Origin: Polytrichum commune
Lineage: Eukaryota; Streptophyta; Polytrichopsida; Polytrichales; Polytrichaceae
NCBI GenBank assembly: GCA_950295325.1
Contig: OX485809.1
Location: 35,717,081-35,781,080 of the forward strand
Reading direction: 5' to 3'
Length of the DNA stretch: 64,000 bases
The notes under the pieces were generated by a model. It saw only the letters and a list, made by a program, of their open reading frames with translations. It was not told the DNA's origin and made no database searches. Every line of letters starts with the position of its first letter. Position 1 is the first letter of the stretch. A program made the position numbers and the translations under genes. Positions 10,601 through 20,807 of the stretch are shown piece by piece.

Positions 10601-13207
10601 ATGAATTAAACTAACCTCACCCTCTTCCACGTCATCTACCCAAGGTGTTAACCCACCGCTAACCCACTCTTCCTCGGTGAGCACCTCACATGGCTCCAAC
10701 AATGAGCCCTCTCCTAAACTAACACTAGGAAATTCACTCCCTAAGCCTACTTGGTGAAATGTAACCATTACATCAACCTCGGACTCGGGGTACTCCCTTA
10801 GCCATTGGGCATAATCCCCATTATCCCCATAATTGTAAAAATTAGGACCTAGACTTCCCGAGCCCGAATCCATAACAACCCTTTGACCTTCGGGATGGAC
10901 GACTCCCACCAATGCCTTGCCAATCTCATTCTCGTTTAAGTCATCAATTTCCTTCTCCAATGGCAAATACATCTCCTTCTTCATCCATCCTTCTAATGAA
11001 CCAATGGACACTATGACCCTATTACCCTCCGGACCATAAGTGATGGATGGTTTAGGTCCACCCCAATTGACCATAGCATTCGCCATCCGCAACCAAGGCC
11101 TACCTAGCAAAATGGGGAAGGTGTCCTTGTTGGAGTGCATTTTAATGACATGGAAGGTGACCAAGTACTCCTCACCTCCCGTAGTCATTCTACAATCCTT
11201 GATCATCCCCAAAGGCGTAGTCGAACTTTGATTTGCCATATTTATGACCAAAGGTGAAGGCCCCGTGAGTCCAAGTCCCAATTTTTTCATAGTATCCTCC
11301 GGTAGTATATTTAGACTACTCCCTCCGTCGACTAGCACATTAGGAACCACCTTATCTACTATAACAACTTCTATTTCTATAGCTTTCACGTCTCTTCCAC
11401 CTTGTGATTGGATCCTAGCGGCTATTTTAGCTTTCACCTTCCTCATCCTCTTGTGTACCGGCATTCCCTCCTTTAATGTTTTCCTTGCCGTGGGTGAAAT
11501 TTCCAATAGTTGGCCGAAAGTAATATCCGCCTTGAGTGTACTAAGGTCCGCCCACAAGTCGTACCCGGTAGATCTTTCCACCTTAGAATTACCCACTACG
11601 TCGAATTCGTCTACGGGAACCCCCGGTCCTTCCCATTCACCCACATCGCTATTATCCAAGTCATGTACCGCATTAGTCCTCTCCCTATCTTGTAAAATTA
11701 TATTTTCCCTCTCCACATCCTTAGTAGCTCTTCTAGCTACCCTATCCAACTCGGAGAGATTAATCTCTTCATCCGAAGAGTAATTTCCTTGCTCTCCTAT
11801 TCCTACCTCCAACGGGGCATCCCCTCTCCTAGCCCTAGTAGTTACCGCTAGTGCAGGTGCTTCTTCAACCACACCCTTACCCTTCACTAACTCATATGTA
11901 ATAGCATTGGTGTGAGGAGGCCATTGACTTTGCTCCTCTCCAATTCTCGTTGGGAGAGGAAGCATGTCATCACATGTGGCCTCCAACACTCCATCCATGA
12001 ACCTAACATCTTGGGAGTTAGATGGTCCCGGATCCGTTGGAGGCGCTTGTCTCCCGTTACTACCATTAGGTGGAACTCCTTGTCTATTTTGTATTGGAAT
12101 GTAACCGGTTGTAGTTTGCAAGCCCGCCGGTGGATGAAAAGTTTGCCTAGCATTACTATGGTCATAGTATAAGTTAGGTGGCCTAAGTTCATTGGCCGGT
12201 ACTCCTTGTGGCCTAGCACCTCGCATATTATCCCTTGCTTGTTGTTGTGGATTAGCCACCGGGTAAGGGACATTAATTATTTTGTCCGGTTGGCGACACG
12301 TATCCGAGGGATGACTTCCTCCACAATTGCTACAATTAAACTCTTGACCTTCGGACCAACATTGTCCTTGAGCGTGCCACCTTCCACAAAAGGGATGAAA
12401 TTCCTTCTTCTCTAAATTTTGGCCACCTTGCCCTCTAGGTTGTGGTCCTCTATTGCTTCCATTTCCATAGTGAGGTGGCGCTTGACCTCGTTGATTTTGT
12501 TGAGGTGGGTTACCGTTTCCTCTTTGGTCACGGTTTTGTCCACTTCTACAAAATTGACGCGTGTGGCCCGGTTGGCCACATTGGACACACCATAATCCGG
12601 AAGAATGCCTACCCGACTCAACCGGGGGTGGAGGCCCCGGTTGTTGACTCCGGATCATTAATGACATTTGATCCGTGAGGCTTTGCATTTGTTTTATCAT
12701 AGCCTCTTGGAATCCTAGTTGGCTAGCACCTAGTCTTCTCTCAACCTCCTCCAAGTGTGGATCCGTTCTAGGGGCCGGTAGTGCCAAAAGAGGTGCCGGT
12801 TCCCTAACCGCTAAAGGTCGGGGACCGGTGTCCACAATGGCATATGGAATTTGGTTCTCATACTTAGCGGGTTCTACCGCTACCACCCTAGGGCGTATGG
12901 GGATGAATTGTGGGATCAATTCATCCTCCCTTCTCCATAGCCTTTCGTGATCTTTATCCAAGTTTTCAATATCTCTAGCCGCACGCTTGGCATCCGCCAA
13001 GGTCAAGGGATTCCTTTCTAGAACACCCCTAATAGTTCCGGACTTAAAAAACCCTTGAATGAAAAATTGCTTTAGCGTGTCGTCGTTGAGCATGGTACCC
13101 ACAAATCTAGTGCACACTAAATCAAACCTCCTAATGTAAGCCGAAATTTCTTCCTCCCTTCCTTGCTTCAATGACGACAATGCCCTTAATGCGGTACTTT
13201 GACCCAC
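7643..13207 (-). CDS. gag (C-terminal part)-protease-RT-RNase H-integrase polyprotein
   Basis: An 1854-residue minus-strand frame. Seen in order: gag capsid helices, two zinc knuckles CX2CX4HX4C (CVQCGQPGHTRQFC near 12560, CSNCGGSHPSDTC near 12310), retropepsin-like DGGSS (near 11325), RT ([23 protein letters not shown], catalytic FVDD near 9760 in place of YIDD/YVDD), one RNase H (VYCDASNVAIG), integrase zinc finger (HDSACGGHFSG ... CDACQ) and DDE core ([33 protein letters not shown]). It ends FPTRTSGSRCKEYRA with no chromodomain. It continues in the same frame from the gag segment at 13286-13882, separated by a single TGA. It would make the capsid, protease and enzymes of the retrotransposon. 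Confidence 0.93.
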   Translation of the reverse strand: MGQSTALRALSSLKQGREEEISAYIRRFDLVCTRFVGTMLNDDTLKQFFIQGFFKSGTIRGVLERNPLTLADAKRAARDIENLDKDHERLWRREDELIPQFIPIRPRVVAVEPAKYENQIPYAIVDTGPRPLAVREPAPLLALPAPRTDPHLEEVERRLGASQLGFQEAMIKQMQSLTDQMSLMIRSQQPGPPPPVESGRHSSGLWCVQCGQPGHTRQFCRSGQNRDQRGNGNPPQQNQRGQAPPHYGNGSNRGPQPRGQGGQNLEKKEFHPFCGRWHAQGQCWSEGQEFNCSNCGGSHPSDTCRQPDKIINVPYPVANPQQQARDNMRGARPQGVPANELRPPNLYYDHSNARQTFHPPAGLQTTTGYIPIQNRQGVPPNGSNGRQAPPTDPGPSNSQDVRFMDGVLEATCDDMLPLPTRIGEEQSQWPPHTNAITYELVKGKGVVEEAPALAVTTRARRGDAPLEVGIGEQGNYSSDEEINLSELDRVARRATKDVERENIILQDRERTNAVHDLDNSDVGEWEGPGVPVDEFDVVGNSKVERSTGYDLWADLSTLKADITFGQLLEISPTARKTLKEGMPVHKRMRKVKAKIAARIQSQGGRDVKAIEIEVVIVDKVVPNVLVDGGSSLNILPEDTMKKLGLGLTGPSPLVINMANQSSTTPLGMIKDCRMTTGGEEYLVTFHVIKMHSNKDTFPILLGRPWLRMANAMVNWGGPKPSITYGPEGNRVIVSIGSLEGWMKKEMYLPLEKEIDDLNENEIGKALVGVVHPEGQRVVMDSGSGSLGPNFYNYGDNGDYAQWLREYPESEVDVMVTFHQVGLGSEFPSVSLGEGSLLEPCEVLTEEEWVSGGLTPWVDDVEEGEVSLIHVDGTQEEDVIIESSKLEEPLHFKTTSTGIVVGQDVKDYPNVPSDWYRNKEEQAHVSEADWRYVDVKLKNGKTRQMKMGSKLGEKEVREYSNLVDEFSDTFAWSYDELKGIPREMVEHRIPLIPGARPIRQKERRMNPQLQLLVKAELERLLKAGFIKPVEITDWVSPMVLVKKKNGKLRVCVDYRKLNSCTQKDHFPLPFITLLLEEVGGHSRYTFIDGYAGYNQISIALQDIHKTAFTTPWGTFVWVVMPFGLCNAPATFQRLVMYIFTDLLFKSMTVFVDDFSTQSNVDDHLHCVREALVRCRKMRLALNPDKTFLGVNKGVLLGYVVSEKGREPDPDKIAAISDLATPTNSKGISKLLGHVGWYRELIPNFSKIAVPITHLLKKDVKFEWTDACQKAFEEVRDRLSTYPVLIPPNWGKPFHVYCDASNVAIGSALCQATGEKEKDQPIAYASKQLTPAERNYSTTERECLAMVFSVKKFRHYLMCNPVVFFVDHMAIKYLINKAELSGRLARWVLLLEEFDYTVEYKPGRMHLQADHLSRLSEEIGKNPVNDMLVDDSLFVVTSTPEWYAGIVEFLTTHKLPKEWTKEERRKVRVNSRQFVVVGHRLFRRGSDGILRRCVSKTEVEAILIACHDSACGGHFSGQLTGQKILRAGYFWPTLFKDAHDYVRKCDACQRYARNDLRMEMPLHVSLPLIPFEKWGIDYVGEVHPQSSKGMKYIVVATEYLTKWAEAKAVKTDTAEHAATFMYENIISRFRVPKILVSDRGTHFLNDLIREMTEKFKIDHRKTTPYHPQTNGQTERVNGILVSILCKTVIDSKRDWDTKLTAALWAYRTTYKVTTRATPFSLVYGLEATLPIEYEVESLRVAVSTRLTESQSLRNRLTDLEALDEGRRMAAQHIEAIQRRRKITFDKRHKRRALTPGMMVMIQDARKLEFPAKFNAVWLGPYLVYEVFPNNSIQLETLNGELFPTRTSGSRCKEYRA

Positions 13208-13285
13208 TTCCGGCCTAAATTCGTTAAGAAACTCCCTTTGTAATTGTTCCCATCCCCTAAAATGTCCCTCGGCATGATCCCGATA

Positions 13286-13882
13286 TCATTCATAGGCTTC
13301 CCCCTCTAGAGTGGTAGGAAACCACACTAACCAATAACCCGGGTCGGTTATGAGGAAGCTAGCCAACCGTTCGATATACCGTTCCATGTGCCGAGAAGGG
13401 TCCTCATCCTTGGTCCCATAAAATTTAGGGAGATGAGATGGCATATCCATCGCCGCTAAATTTTGTGGAACCACAATTGGTAGGCCTCTTGGCCTAACCA
13501 ATGGGTCTATTGGAGGTATAGGAGGTATGGGCGGAATTGGGGGTATGGGTGGTGGATCCATCCCCCGTTCCTCGGCCATGGTGACCGGTGAACTATTCAA
13601 CAATCCCCTATCAACTTCTACCGGGAATTCTTCTCTAAGTGTGTAATTTTCCGAAGAAGTTTCACCACTCAATTTGGAGGGAGTGATCTCCTCTTCAAGT
13701 TGAGCTCCAAGTTCTAAGGTGTCTAGAATTGACCTAGTCCTAGGTTCGACGTTCAAACAACTCTCTATTCTAACATTATCTTGTTCTAATCTATCACTGA
13801 TTTTAGAGGACCGCCTCTTTCGAGTAGATTTCTCCAGTCCTACTATCAAAATTGGTTTTTGTGAGCGAGTCCTACCTTGCAT
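13286..13882 (-). CDS. gag N-terminal part of the same polyprotein
   Basis: 198 residues in the same minus-strand frame as 7643-13207. It includes an IPP/IPPIDP proline repeat and a retrotransposon gag region (LPKFYGTKDEDPSRHMERY, ITDPGYWLVWFPTTLEGEAYE). It stops at TGA (13286-13288), immediately followed in frame by YRDHAEGHFRGWEQLQREF, the expected next part of a plant gypsy gag. Related gags normally have W here (AYEWY), so TGG to TGA is the likely change. The start is set by the first ATG, near the leader. Confidence 0.85.
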   Translation of the reverse strand: MQGRTRSQKPILIVGLEKSTRKRRSSKISDRLEQDNVRIESCLNVEPRTRSILDTLELGAQLEEEITPSKLSGETSSENYTLREEFPVEVDRGLLNSSPVTMAEERGMDPPPIPPIPPIPPIPPIDPLVRPRGLPIVVPQNLAAMDMPSHLPKFYGTKDEDPSRHMERYIERLASFLITDPGYWLVWFPTTLEGEAYE

Positions 13883-14791
13883 TCCATAAGAATCGATCGA
13901 CCCTCACTTGACCACACATAATCCTAGCAATTCCCCTCTTAATATTTTCACTTGTCTTGGTGTGGTTATAATTTTTTTAGGAGGTGAGGAAAAGAACCTG
14001 CAAGCCCACTTAGGTGAAAGAATCCCAATAGGGGATAGGCATGTTCATGTTAATTTTTTGGTTAAGTCGAAGCATCACCTCCGCACCTTCCCGCAAATTA
14101 ACACTTACCACAATACCGATTGTGAAGGGGTGACCTTCCGAGTAGATTATGTTAAAAGTCGAGGCTTCACCCTTCAACTTCTCACACCATCCACAATTCG
14201 GGAATTACCCTCTACAACGGATAACAACAATCACGAGTACAAAAGGCATTCCTTAATTAGTTAATGAGTTCACTTTGAAGAAATAAACATACCTTGAGCA
14301 ATCGCATCCCCCTGTGAGTTAGCACTCCCCTCAATCGTGACTCAATGTAACAACACCATAAACTTTGTGAAATATTAATTTAATCTAGAGCATGAAATGA
14401 CAACTCCCAAAACTTTGAGACTCACCCCGAGGTGAGTGTCAAAGTTCAATGTCCTAAGGTGAATTTACCCTCTAATGTTTTAATGAGCTACTCGGTTATA
14501 GGTTCCTTTTAAGTTCTTAGCAAATCCCCAAAAAGGTTGAGGACGTACCTTCGCCGCGCTCCTTCCTTAAAAATGAATTTGCGTAATTGACAATGCAATT
14601 CATTCCAAGGAATAGTTGAAATACAATGAATTCAAATGTAACCCAAAGAGAGAATACTTACCGAGTTTCGGGTGCTCCTTCCCTTCTCTCAAGTTTGTGT
14701 CTCCAATTTTTCCTAGTTGCCTCCAAGTCTCCTAGTCGCCTCCAAGTCTTGTAACTACCTTCCGCTTCGCTCCCGGCGGACGCACCAATTA
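13883..14791 (-). other. 5' leader and primer binding site of the 6008-16632 element
   Basis: Non-coding leader between gag and the right LTR. Next to the LTR the minus strand reads TTGGTGCGTCCGCCGGGAG, a plausible primer site beginning TGG four bases from the LTR end. I could not assign the tRNA. A 118-residue plus-strand frame at 13908-14264 shows no recognisable motif and is treated as chance. Confidence 0.55.
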
Positions 14792-16632
14792 TGTGAGGCC
14801 AAACCCCCCACCCTTAAGCGTCCGTAGTCCGAGTAGTGGGTTTGGGCTCACATTCCTCCGCGGTATTGGATTTGGACTTGGATGAGTCCATAGTGCAAGG
14901 TTCACCCTTCAAGTGGTCTTGGATTTAACTTTGGTCTTTGCTTCCTTTGTCTTGCCATCGCGAGAGTGCTCCACATTCTCCATTAATTTGTGCACGTGGT
15001 TTATTTTTAAAGAGAGGATGCAAGTGTTAAAAAAAACACTATTCTCTATAGTCAATCTCAAATACATTTACTTGTGAAAGCCACCATAACACTAACTAGC
15101 ATAATGTAACTAACTACTTGTCTATGAGCTAATTAGGTAGGCTATCTACTAAGCTCCTTCATGAACCCATCTCTTTACTTTCTAATTACATAAACCCAGC
15201 TCCTTCATAAACCCAGCTTCTTAGCTTCTAACTAAACAAACCCAGCTCCTTCATAAACCCAGCTCCTTCATGAACCCAGCTCCTTAGCTTCTAACTAAAC
15301 AAACTCAGCTCCTTCATGAACCCAGCTCCTTAGCTTCTAACTAAACAAACCCAGGTCCTTCATAAACCCAGCTCTTTACTTTCTAACTAAACAAACCCAG
15401 CTCCTTCATAAACCCACAACTTTGTAGTTGTAATTCCCAACTACCTCACTAATTATTCAAGCCCTTAACTAATCTTCCTACCTAATTTCCCTAATTCTAC
15501 TAACAACCCCTTTCTAATCACACAATTCTTCTCTAATCCTAAAATCCTAAAATCCTAGAGAGGAGAGGGGGAGAGAGAATTTCCTAACTTCACTAAGACT
15601 AACTAATCCACACAAGTATATTTTTGCACTCATCACAACATCAAGTGCTCAACTCTTAAACATGGAACTTGCAACCACGTGTATTCAAAACATGAACTTA
15701 AAGTACCACAAATTGGAATCATGAATTAACTTTAAAATCCTTCACGTCAACACTAATTCTACCAAGAGGTCAAGCCCTCTTCAAGGCTAACAAGCCTTGG
15801 CTCTCAAACTAAAAACTAAGCACACACATGTGCTCCAATATGGCTTCCCACACCCACACTTATAACTCGTGGGGTGCCTTGGAGCACAAAGGAAAGAGAG
15901 GATGAGTGAGGGAAGAATGAGGGATTATATAGTAAGCTTGAGGGGGTGAGCACCCTCAAGGCTCACGATAAGCCCTTGAGATTTCCTCCTACTTAGTAGG
16001 CGCCAATCCTATCTTCTAAACCTTCCTCCCTCAAATGATCAACAAGGATCCTAATTCGAACATTTAACTAGCCTTGGCTTTCTACCTACCACACTTTACC
16101 AAACTTGGGATGCTTCAACCCAAACTTAGCCTCCTTCGCTTTCCGCCGCCATAACTTTCTCCCCTTACTTTCCCAAATCGTCGCTCACCACTTAATTCAA
16201 ACCACGATGCTTAACTCGTGATTTGATTGGTGCTTTGAGAATTTGCTTATCCTCCACCTTGCATTCTTCCTTGGGCCTTCCCCATTAAGTGGCCATGATG
16301 AGGTGGTCCACTTGTGCGCTCCATGTGATCCTCCATTCATCCCAATTCGAATGCACTTGCCTCTTGAGTCACTTTGGTTGTCTCCATCCATTTGTACTAG
16401 CCTACTCACTAACTACTCAATCCAAGTTCTCCTTACCTATCCTCATTCACTCAAATCCTTCCGAAGGTAAAAACACAATAACAACTCACATCCTAGCCTC
16501 TTACAACATGGTACTTCTAAGACTAACATTTCACTCTTTTTATATTTTTGTGAAGTAACATGCTACTTCAAAGTGCATCAACTAACGTTTCAAGGGTCTA
16601 AGACTAAATGTGGGCACCCTTTTGGGCTCACA
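14792..16632 (-). repeat. Right LTR (5' LTR relative to gag-pol)
   Basis: 1841 bases, TGTGAGGCC...GGGCTCACA, in direct orientation to 6008-7581. It carries the 265-base segment that is missing from the left LTR and a slightly different number of AACCCAGCTCCTTCATA-type units (about 15150-15415). Outside these differences the pair looks almost identical, which suggests a fairly recent insertion or conversion. Confidence 0.85.
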
Positions 16633-19600
16633 TATCCTCACCATTTCACCAAGTACTCCTTTGTACATTTTCTTTCATTTTCACTTGGGCTTCCTACACT
16701 TGAGGATGCCCTCTTACCTGATGTTCCAAATGACCTCCACAAGGTTGGGACGTGGCCTAATCACTTGCTTGTGATCGGGCCACAAGGTGTCGTCCTAAAA
16801 TGACTTTCGTAATGAGACATGAAATGTCGGATGCACTTTGATCTCCGGCGGTAATTCCAACTTATACATGTCCTTGAACACTTGTTCCACAATGGAAAAC
16901 GAAGCTCCAATTTTGGACATGAACTTTTGGAGTAAGGCCTTTGGGCAAGGTGAAGTTGTCCACATTCAACAACACCTTATTGGCCCACCTCATACTCCAC
17001 TTTGCGTCTTCCGGCATTGATTTGCACTCCGTAGCACCTTCGGGCTTTCTCCACCAACAACTTGGTCATCTCCAAGACTTGTTTACCATCCTTGGCCAAG
17101 TCCTCACCATCTTGGTTGAACTCTAGTGTTGAATGTGCCCCCTCGAGAGATAGGTTAATAGGTTGGAGCGCATCCACTCCATAAGCCACCACGAAAGACC
17201 ACCCCTTGGTAGCCAAGTGCGTGGCTACATTGCAATTACACTCCGCTCGACCCACATAGTCCGCCCAATCTCCTTGGTCCGCCCCCACCAAGTTCCTCAA
17301 GTATTGCTTCAAGACTCCATTCACATGCTCCGCTTTCCCATTCATTTGGGAATGCAAGGCCGTGCTAAACCTTAGTTTTATTCCGACCTCCTTAGAGAAA
17401 TGCATTGAAAATGCACTTGTGAACTTTGGATCTTGATCCCACACAATCACTTGTGGCAACCCGTGATGCCTCAACCATCCTTTGAGAAAAGGCTATGCGG
17501 TCTCCAACGCGGTGGCGGTTCCCACAATCGCCACCATGTGTGCCAACTTGGCAAACCGCTCTACCATCAACAAGATGGCATCATACCCATGTGACTCGGG
17601 CAAACTTGTGATCAAGTCCATGCACATACTATGCCATGGCGCCGACGGGATAGGCAACGGTTGCAAGAAACCGCCTTGCTTTTGGTAAGAGGCTCAGTTC
17701 ACTTGGCACTTTGATTCAAGCCTTCACAAAGTGGGCTATATCTTCCTTTATGCACCGCCAATGGTACCTCCATGATACCATTCTATGGCGATTTTTTCCT
17801 TTCTCCTCTAAGGCCGGCAATAGGACTATCAAATTCCTCCTTCAAAACCGATAGCCTCTACTTGCCTTGTGGCACATACACCCAACTTTGCTTGCACTTG
17901 AACAATCCGTCCACCAACTTAACCTCTTTGAGCACCTTGCTCTTGCGAAGCTCACCTAAAAGCTTTTGTGCTTTGGGGTAGTTAATTTATCCCTCCCGTA
18001 TCTTGCATCACAAGTTTCCTTTGCCGGCACACATTAGCCACAAGGTTTGGATGGTTCTCATTGCTTGGAACTCTTCCCGTCTACTTAGCGCATCCGGCAC
18101 CACATTTCCACGGTCCGGTTTGTGGACCAAATCCACCTTCGTAAGCGCCAAACTATCATGCCACCGCAATGAGTTGGCGCTCACTTGCGCTTGTATATGT
18201 TAAAATACTTTTAGGACACATTGTCCATGTAGACCTTTGCTTTGTGCGACCCCAAATAATGTCGCCACATCTTCAAGCAATGCACTACGGCAAAGAAATT
18301 CTTTGTCATGAGTTGGTTGTCTTCTTTGACAACCATCGAGCCTCAAGCCCCCATATGCAAAGGCCATCCATCTTACATTAACAATCCATCATTGGCAAAG
18401 TTACTCACCCCCGTAAGCACCTCAAAAGGTTTGTCAAACTCCACGAACTTGAGCACGGGCGGCGAAGAGAACTTGCTCTTAAGCCCCCCAAAGACTTGGT
18501 GACAAGGCTAGTCCCACTCTTGGGATAGCCATTTCTTTCACAAGTCGGACAACCATCGAGCTTCATGCTCCCATATGCAATGGCCATTTTTTTTTTACAT
18601 CAACATCCGCCAAATAAAGTCCCTCGCCCCCGTATGCACCTCAAAAGGTATGTCAAACTCCGCGAACTTGAGCACGGGCGGCGAAAAGAACTTCGTCTTA
18701 AGCTCCCCAATGGCTTGGTGGCACGACTCATCCCACTCTTGGGATAGCCATTTCTTGTACAAGCCGGACAAGGTTCGACAACCATGAAGCTTAATGCTCT
18801 CATAAGCAATGGTCATCCATCTTGGATCAACATCTGCCAATGATAAAGTCCTTCGTCTCCATGTGCACCTCAAAATGCTTATGAAAACCCGGAAACTTAA
18901 CCACATCTTGTGAAGGGAACTTGCTCTTGAGCTTCCCAAAGGCTTGGTGACAAGGCTCATCCCACTCTTGGGATAGCCATTTTTTCAACAAATTGCCTAA
19001 GGTCCTAGCAACCTTAGAAAAACCTCGAATGAAGTGGTGGTAGTAGTTGGCTAGGCCAACAAATGACCTAAGCCATTTTCTTGAGTCAAGGACCAATTCT
19101 CCTTTTGGATGGCCTTGATATTCTTCATGTTTGTCACCAACTTCCTTTGTCACCACATACCTCTAGAACTCAATATCTTGTTGAGCAAAGTTATTTTCAT
19201 TTCTTGGCGGTAACTTTTGGGCAACACATTGGTGAATACATCATTGTATCTCTCCAACATCCCACCAAAGTGGTTTAGGGGAGGCCCATCTTTCCTAGCC
19301 TCCCCATAAGTTCTATCGAGTTGCTCCAATTGAACCACGACTATTATGTTGGCCATTTTTCATTTGGTCCATGAAGACCAAATTCAACTTGGGTCCTCCT
19401 ACCATAGGAGTCCTTATCAATTTGAACTTCATCTCTTTGTCATTATGACACATCATAATGCACCGCAAGCACACTGGCTTGCACCTCACATCTTTCATGT
19501 GAGTTTCAAAGAAGGTGACCTTTCCAATGACATGCACCTCATTTATTTCACATAGAGTGAAATGTTGACAAAAATCTAATGTCCCACATCAAAAGGTTAC

Positions 19601-20807
19601 ATGCATCGCCGCCTCCTTTGCTTCATGCGGTTCGCCCTTTGCAAACCGTACTTTGGTGGGCTTGCCGGCTCTACCCGTCCGCGAACCCCAACCCCCTTGT
19701 GAGCTTTCGGCTCATGAAAGAGTCCGTTGCCTCTTTGACAACTCATGAGACATATCTCCCATTCATTTGAGCCTCAAGGTATACATGACTTGGCCTTGGC
19801 TTAAGGCTACTAGCCTTGGCCACAAAGCCACCATCTAATTCTCCGTCCACCGCAACAATATGTTTTGGCTCGGTCCGCAAAGCCAACTTTTAACATTTCG
19901 TCCATGGGACGAATTGGTTTAGTGCCACAAAAGCAATTTCCAATAATTTGTCCACAAAACAAACATGTTTTCCCTTGATAGCACAAAGCCACCTTCCCAC
20001 ACTCCGTATGCGGCACGAACATGAATTGCCTTGGTAGGACAAACCCACCTTCCAACATTCCGTCCGCGGCATGAGTATGATTTGCCTTGGAAGCATAAAG
20101 CCACCTTTCAACATTCCGTTAGCGGCACCAACATATTTTGCCTAAGTAAAATGAACCAAACAATTTGCACTCATTTCTTTGGGACCAACTTTGGCTAAAG
20201 CCACTTGTGGTGATGCGCCGCCAAACTTTTCTTCGGGACCATCGGATTCAATGATCTTGCAAACTTGATGATCCCCACCATGTCCTCAAGAAGCCTTGGG
20301 GACTTAAACAAGGCATCCACCACCCGCTTTTAAAACCCCACCTAAAACGATGCATTTCTTAGAAAGCTCGTCCGTTTTAGGTGTATCCTTCATTTGTGCG
20401 TTTGAATAGCGCACATAGGCCTTAAGAGGCCATGGGTGCCTCATTAGCACCAAGTTCATTTTAACATCCGAACCTTCGAAGCATCTCGAATTGAATTTCA
20501 ATCCAACATTAATACCCTCCAAGGTTTTGGGTGCATTCGGTATTCTAGGCCCCAAATGTTTTTTTGGGGTTTGCGGGAGCCCTTTTCAAAGCACTCCTCC
20601 ATTTTCCTTACCAAATCCACCCTCATGCCCACCATTGTCATTAGAACCAATGGTATGGTCAAATTCCACTTGCACATGATCCTTGTTCCAATTTGAGCCT
20701 CACAACCTTTTGGAAACCCCGGGCTCACCATCATAACCCGCATTTTTGATACCCATGTTTCCCTCAAAGTGCAAGTTCAAAACTTGGAACCCTGCTCTGA
20801 TACCAAG
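16633..20807 (-). pseudogene. Decayed chromovirus internal region, copy B
   Basis: Reverse-strand relative of 3-3026, nearly complete in layout but full of stops. Chromodomain remnants lie at about 16633-16700, integrase at 16977-17690 ([35 protein letters not shown]), RT/RNase H pieces at 18160-19160, the protease side at 19313-19660, a 56-base tandem repeat at about 19985-20150, and a gag/leader remnant up to the primer site. A TAG (complement at 17493-17495) and a TGA at the first zinc-finger Cys of integrase are shared with copies C and D. The RNase H segment occurs three times. Its chromodomain end is cut by the 6008-16632 element, so its 3' LTR is missing. Confidence 0.85.
20790..20805 (-). 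other. Primer binding site (initiator Met tRNA type) of copy B
   Basis: On the minus strand, two bases after the LTR end (GCGACA), the sequence TGGTATCAGAGCAGGG begins. TGGTATCAGAGC is the classical plant retrotransposon site complementary to the 3' end of initiator methionine tRNA. It fixes the LTR boundary and the transcription direction. Confidence 0.85.

Larger units (their letters stand above)
6008..16632 (-). mobile_element. Non-chromovirus Ty3/gypsy element with two LTRs
   Basis: Direct repeats of 1574 and 1841 bases (TGTGAGGCC...GGGCTCACA) flank a minus-strand gag-pol of about 2080 codons. The flanks do not form a target duplication: CCACA lies left and TATCC right. They also belong to different parts of chromovirus copies (protease side at left, chromodomain side at right). 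This suggests that two elements recombined or the flank was rearranged after insertion. Integrase ends without a chromodomain and there is one RNase H domain, which fits the Athila/Tat (OTA) branch or one of its basal lineages. Confidence 0.85.

Noticed and set aside
11244-11783. 179-residue plus-strand frame
   Set aside because: Antisense shadow of the minus-strand gag-pol; no domain.
13908-14264. 118-residue plus-strand frame next to gag
   Set aside because: No motif, lies in the leader of the minus-strand element and is not repeated elsewhere.
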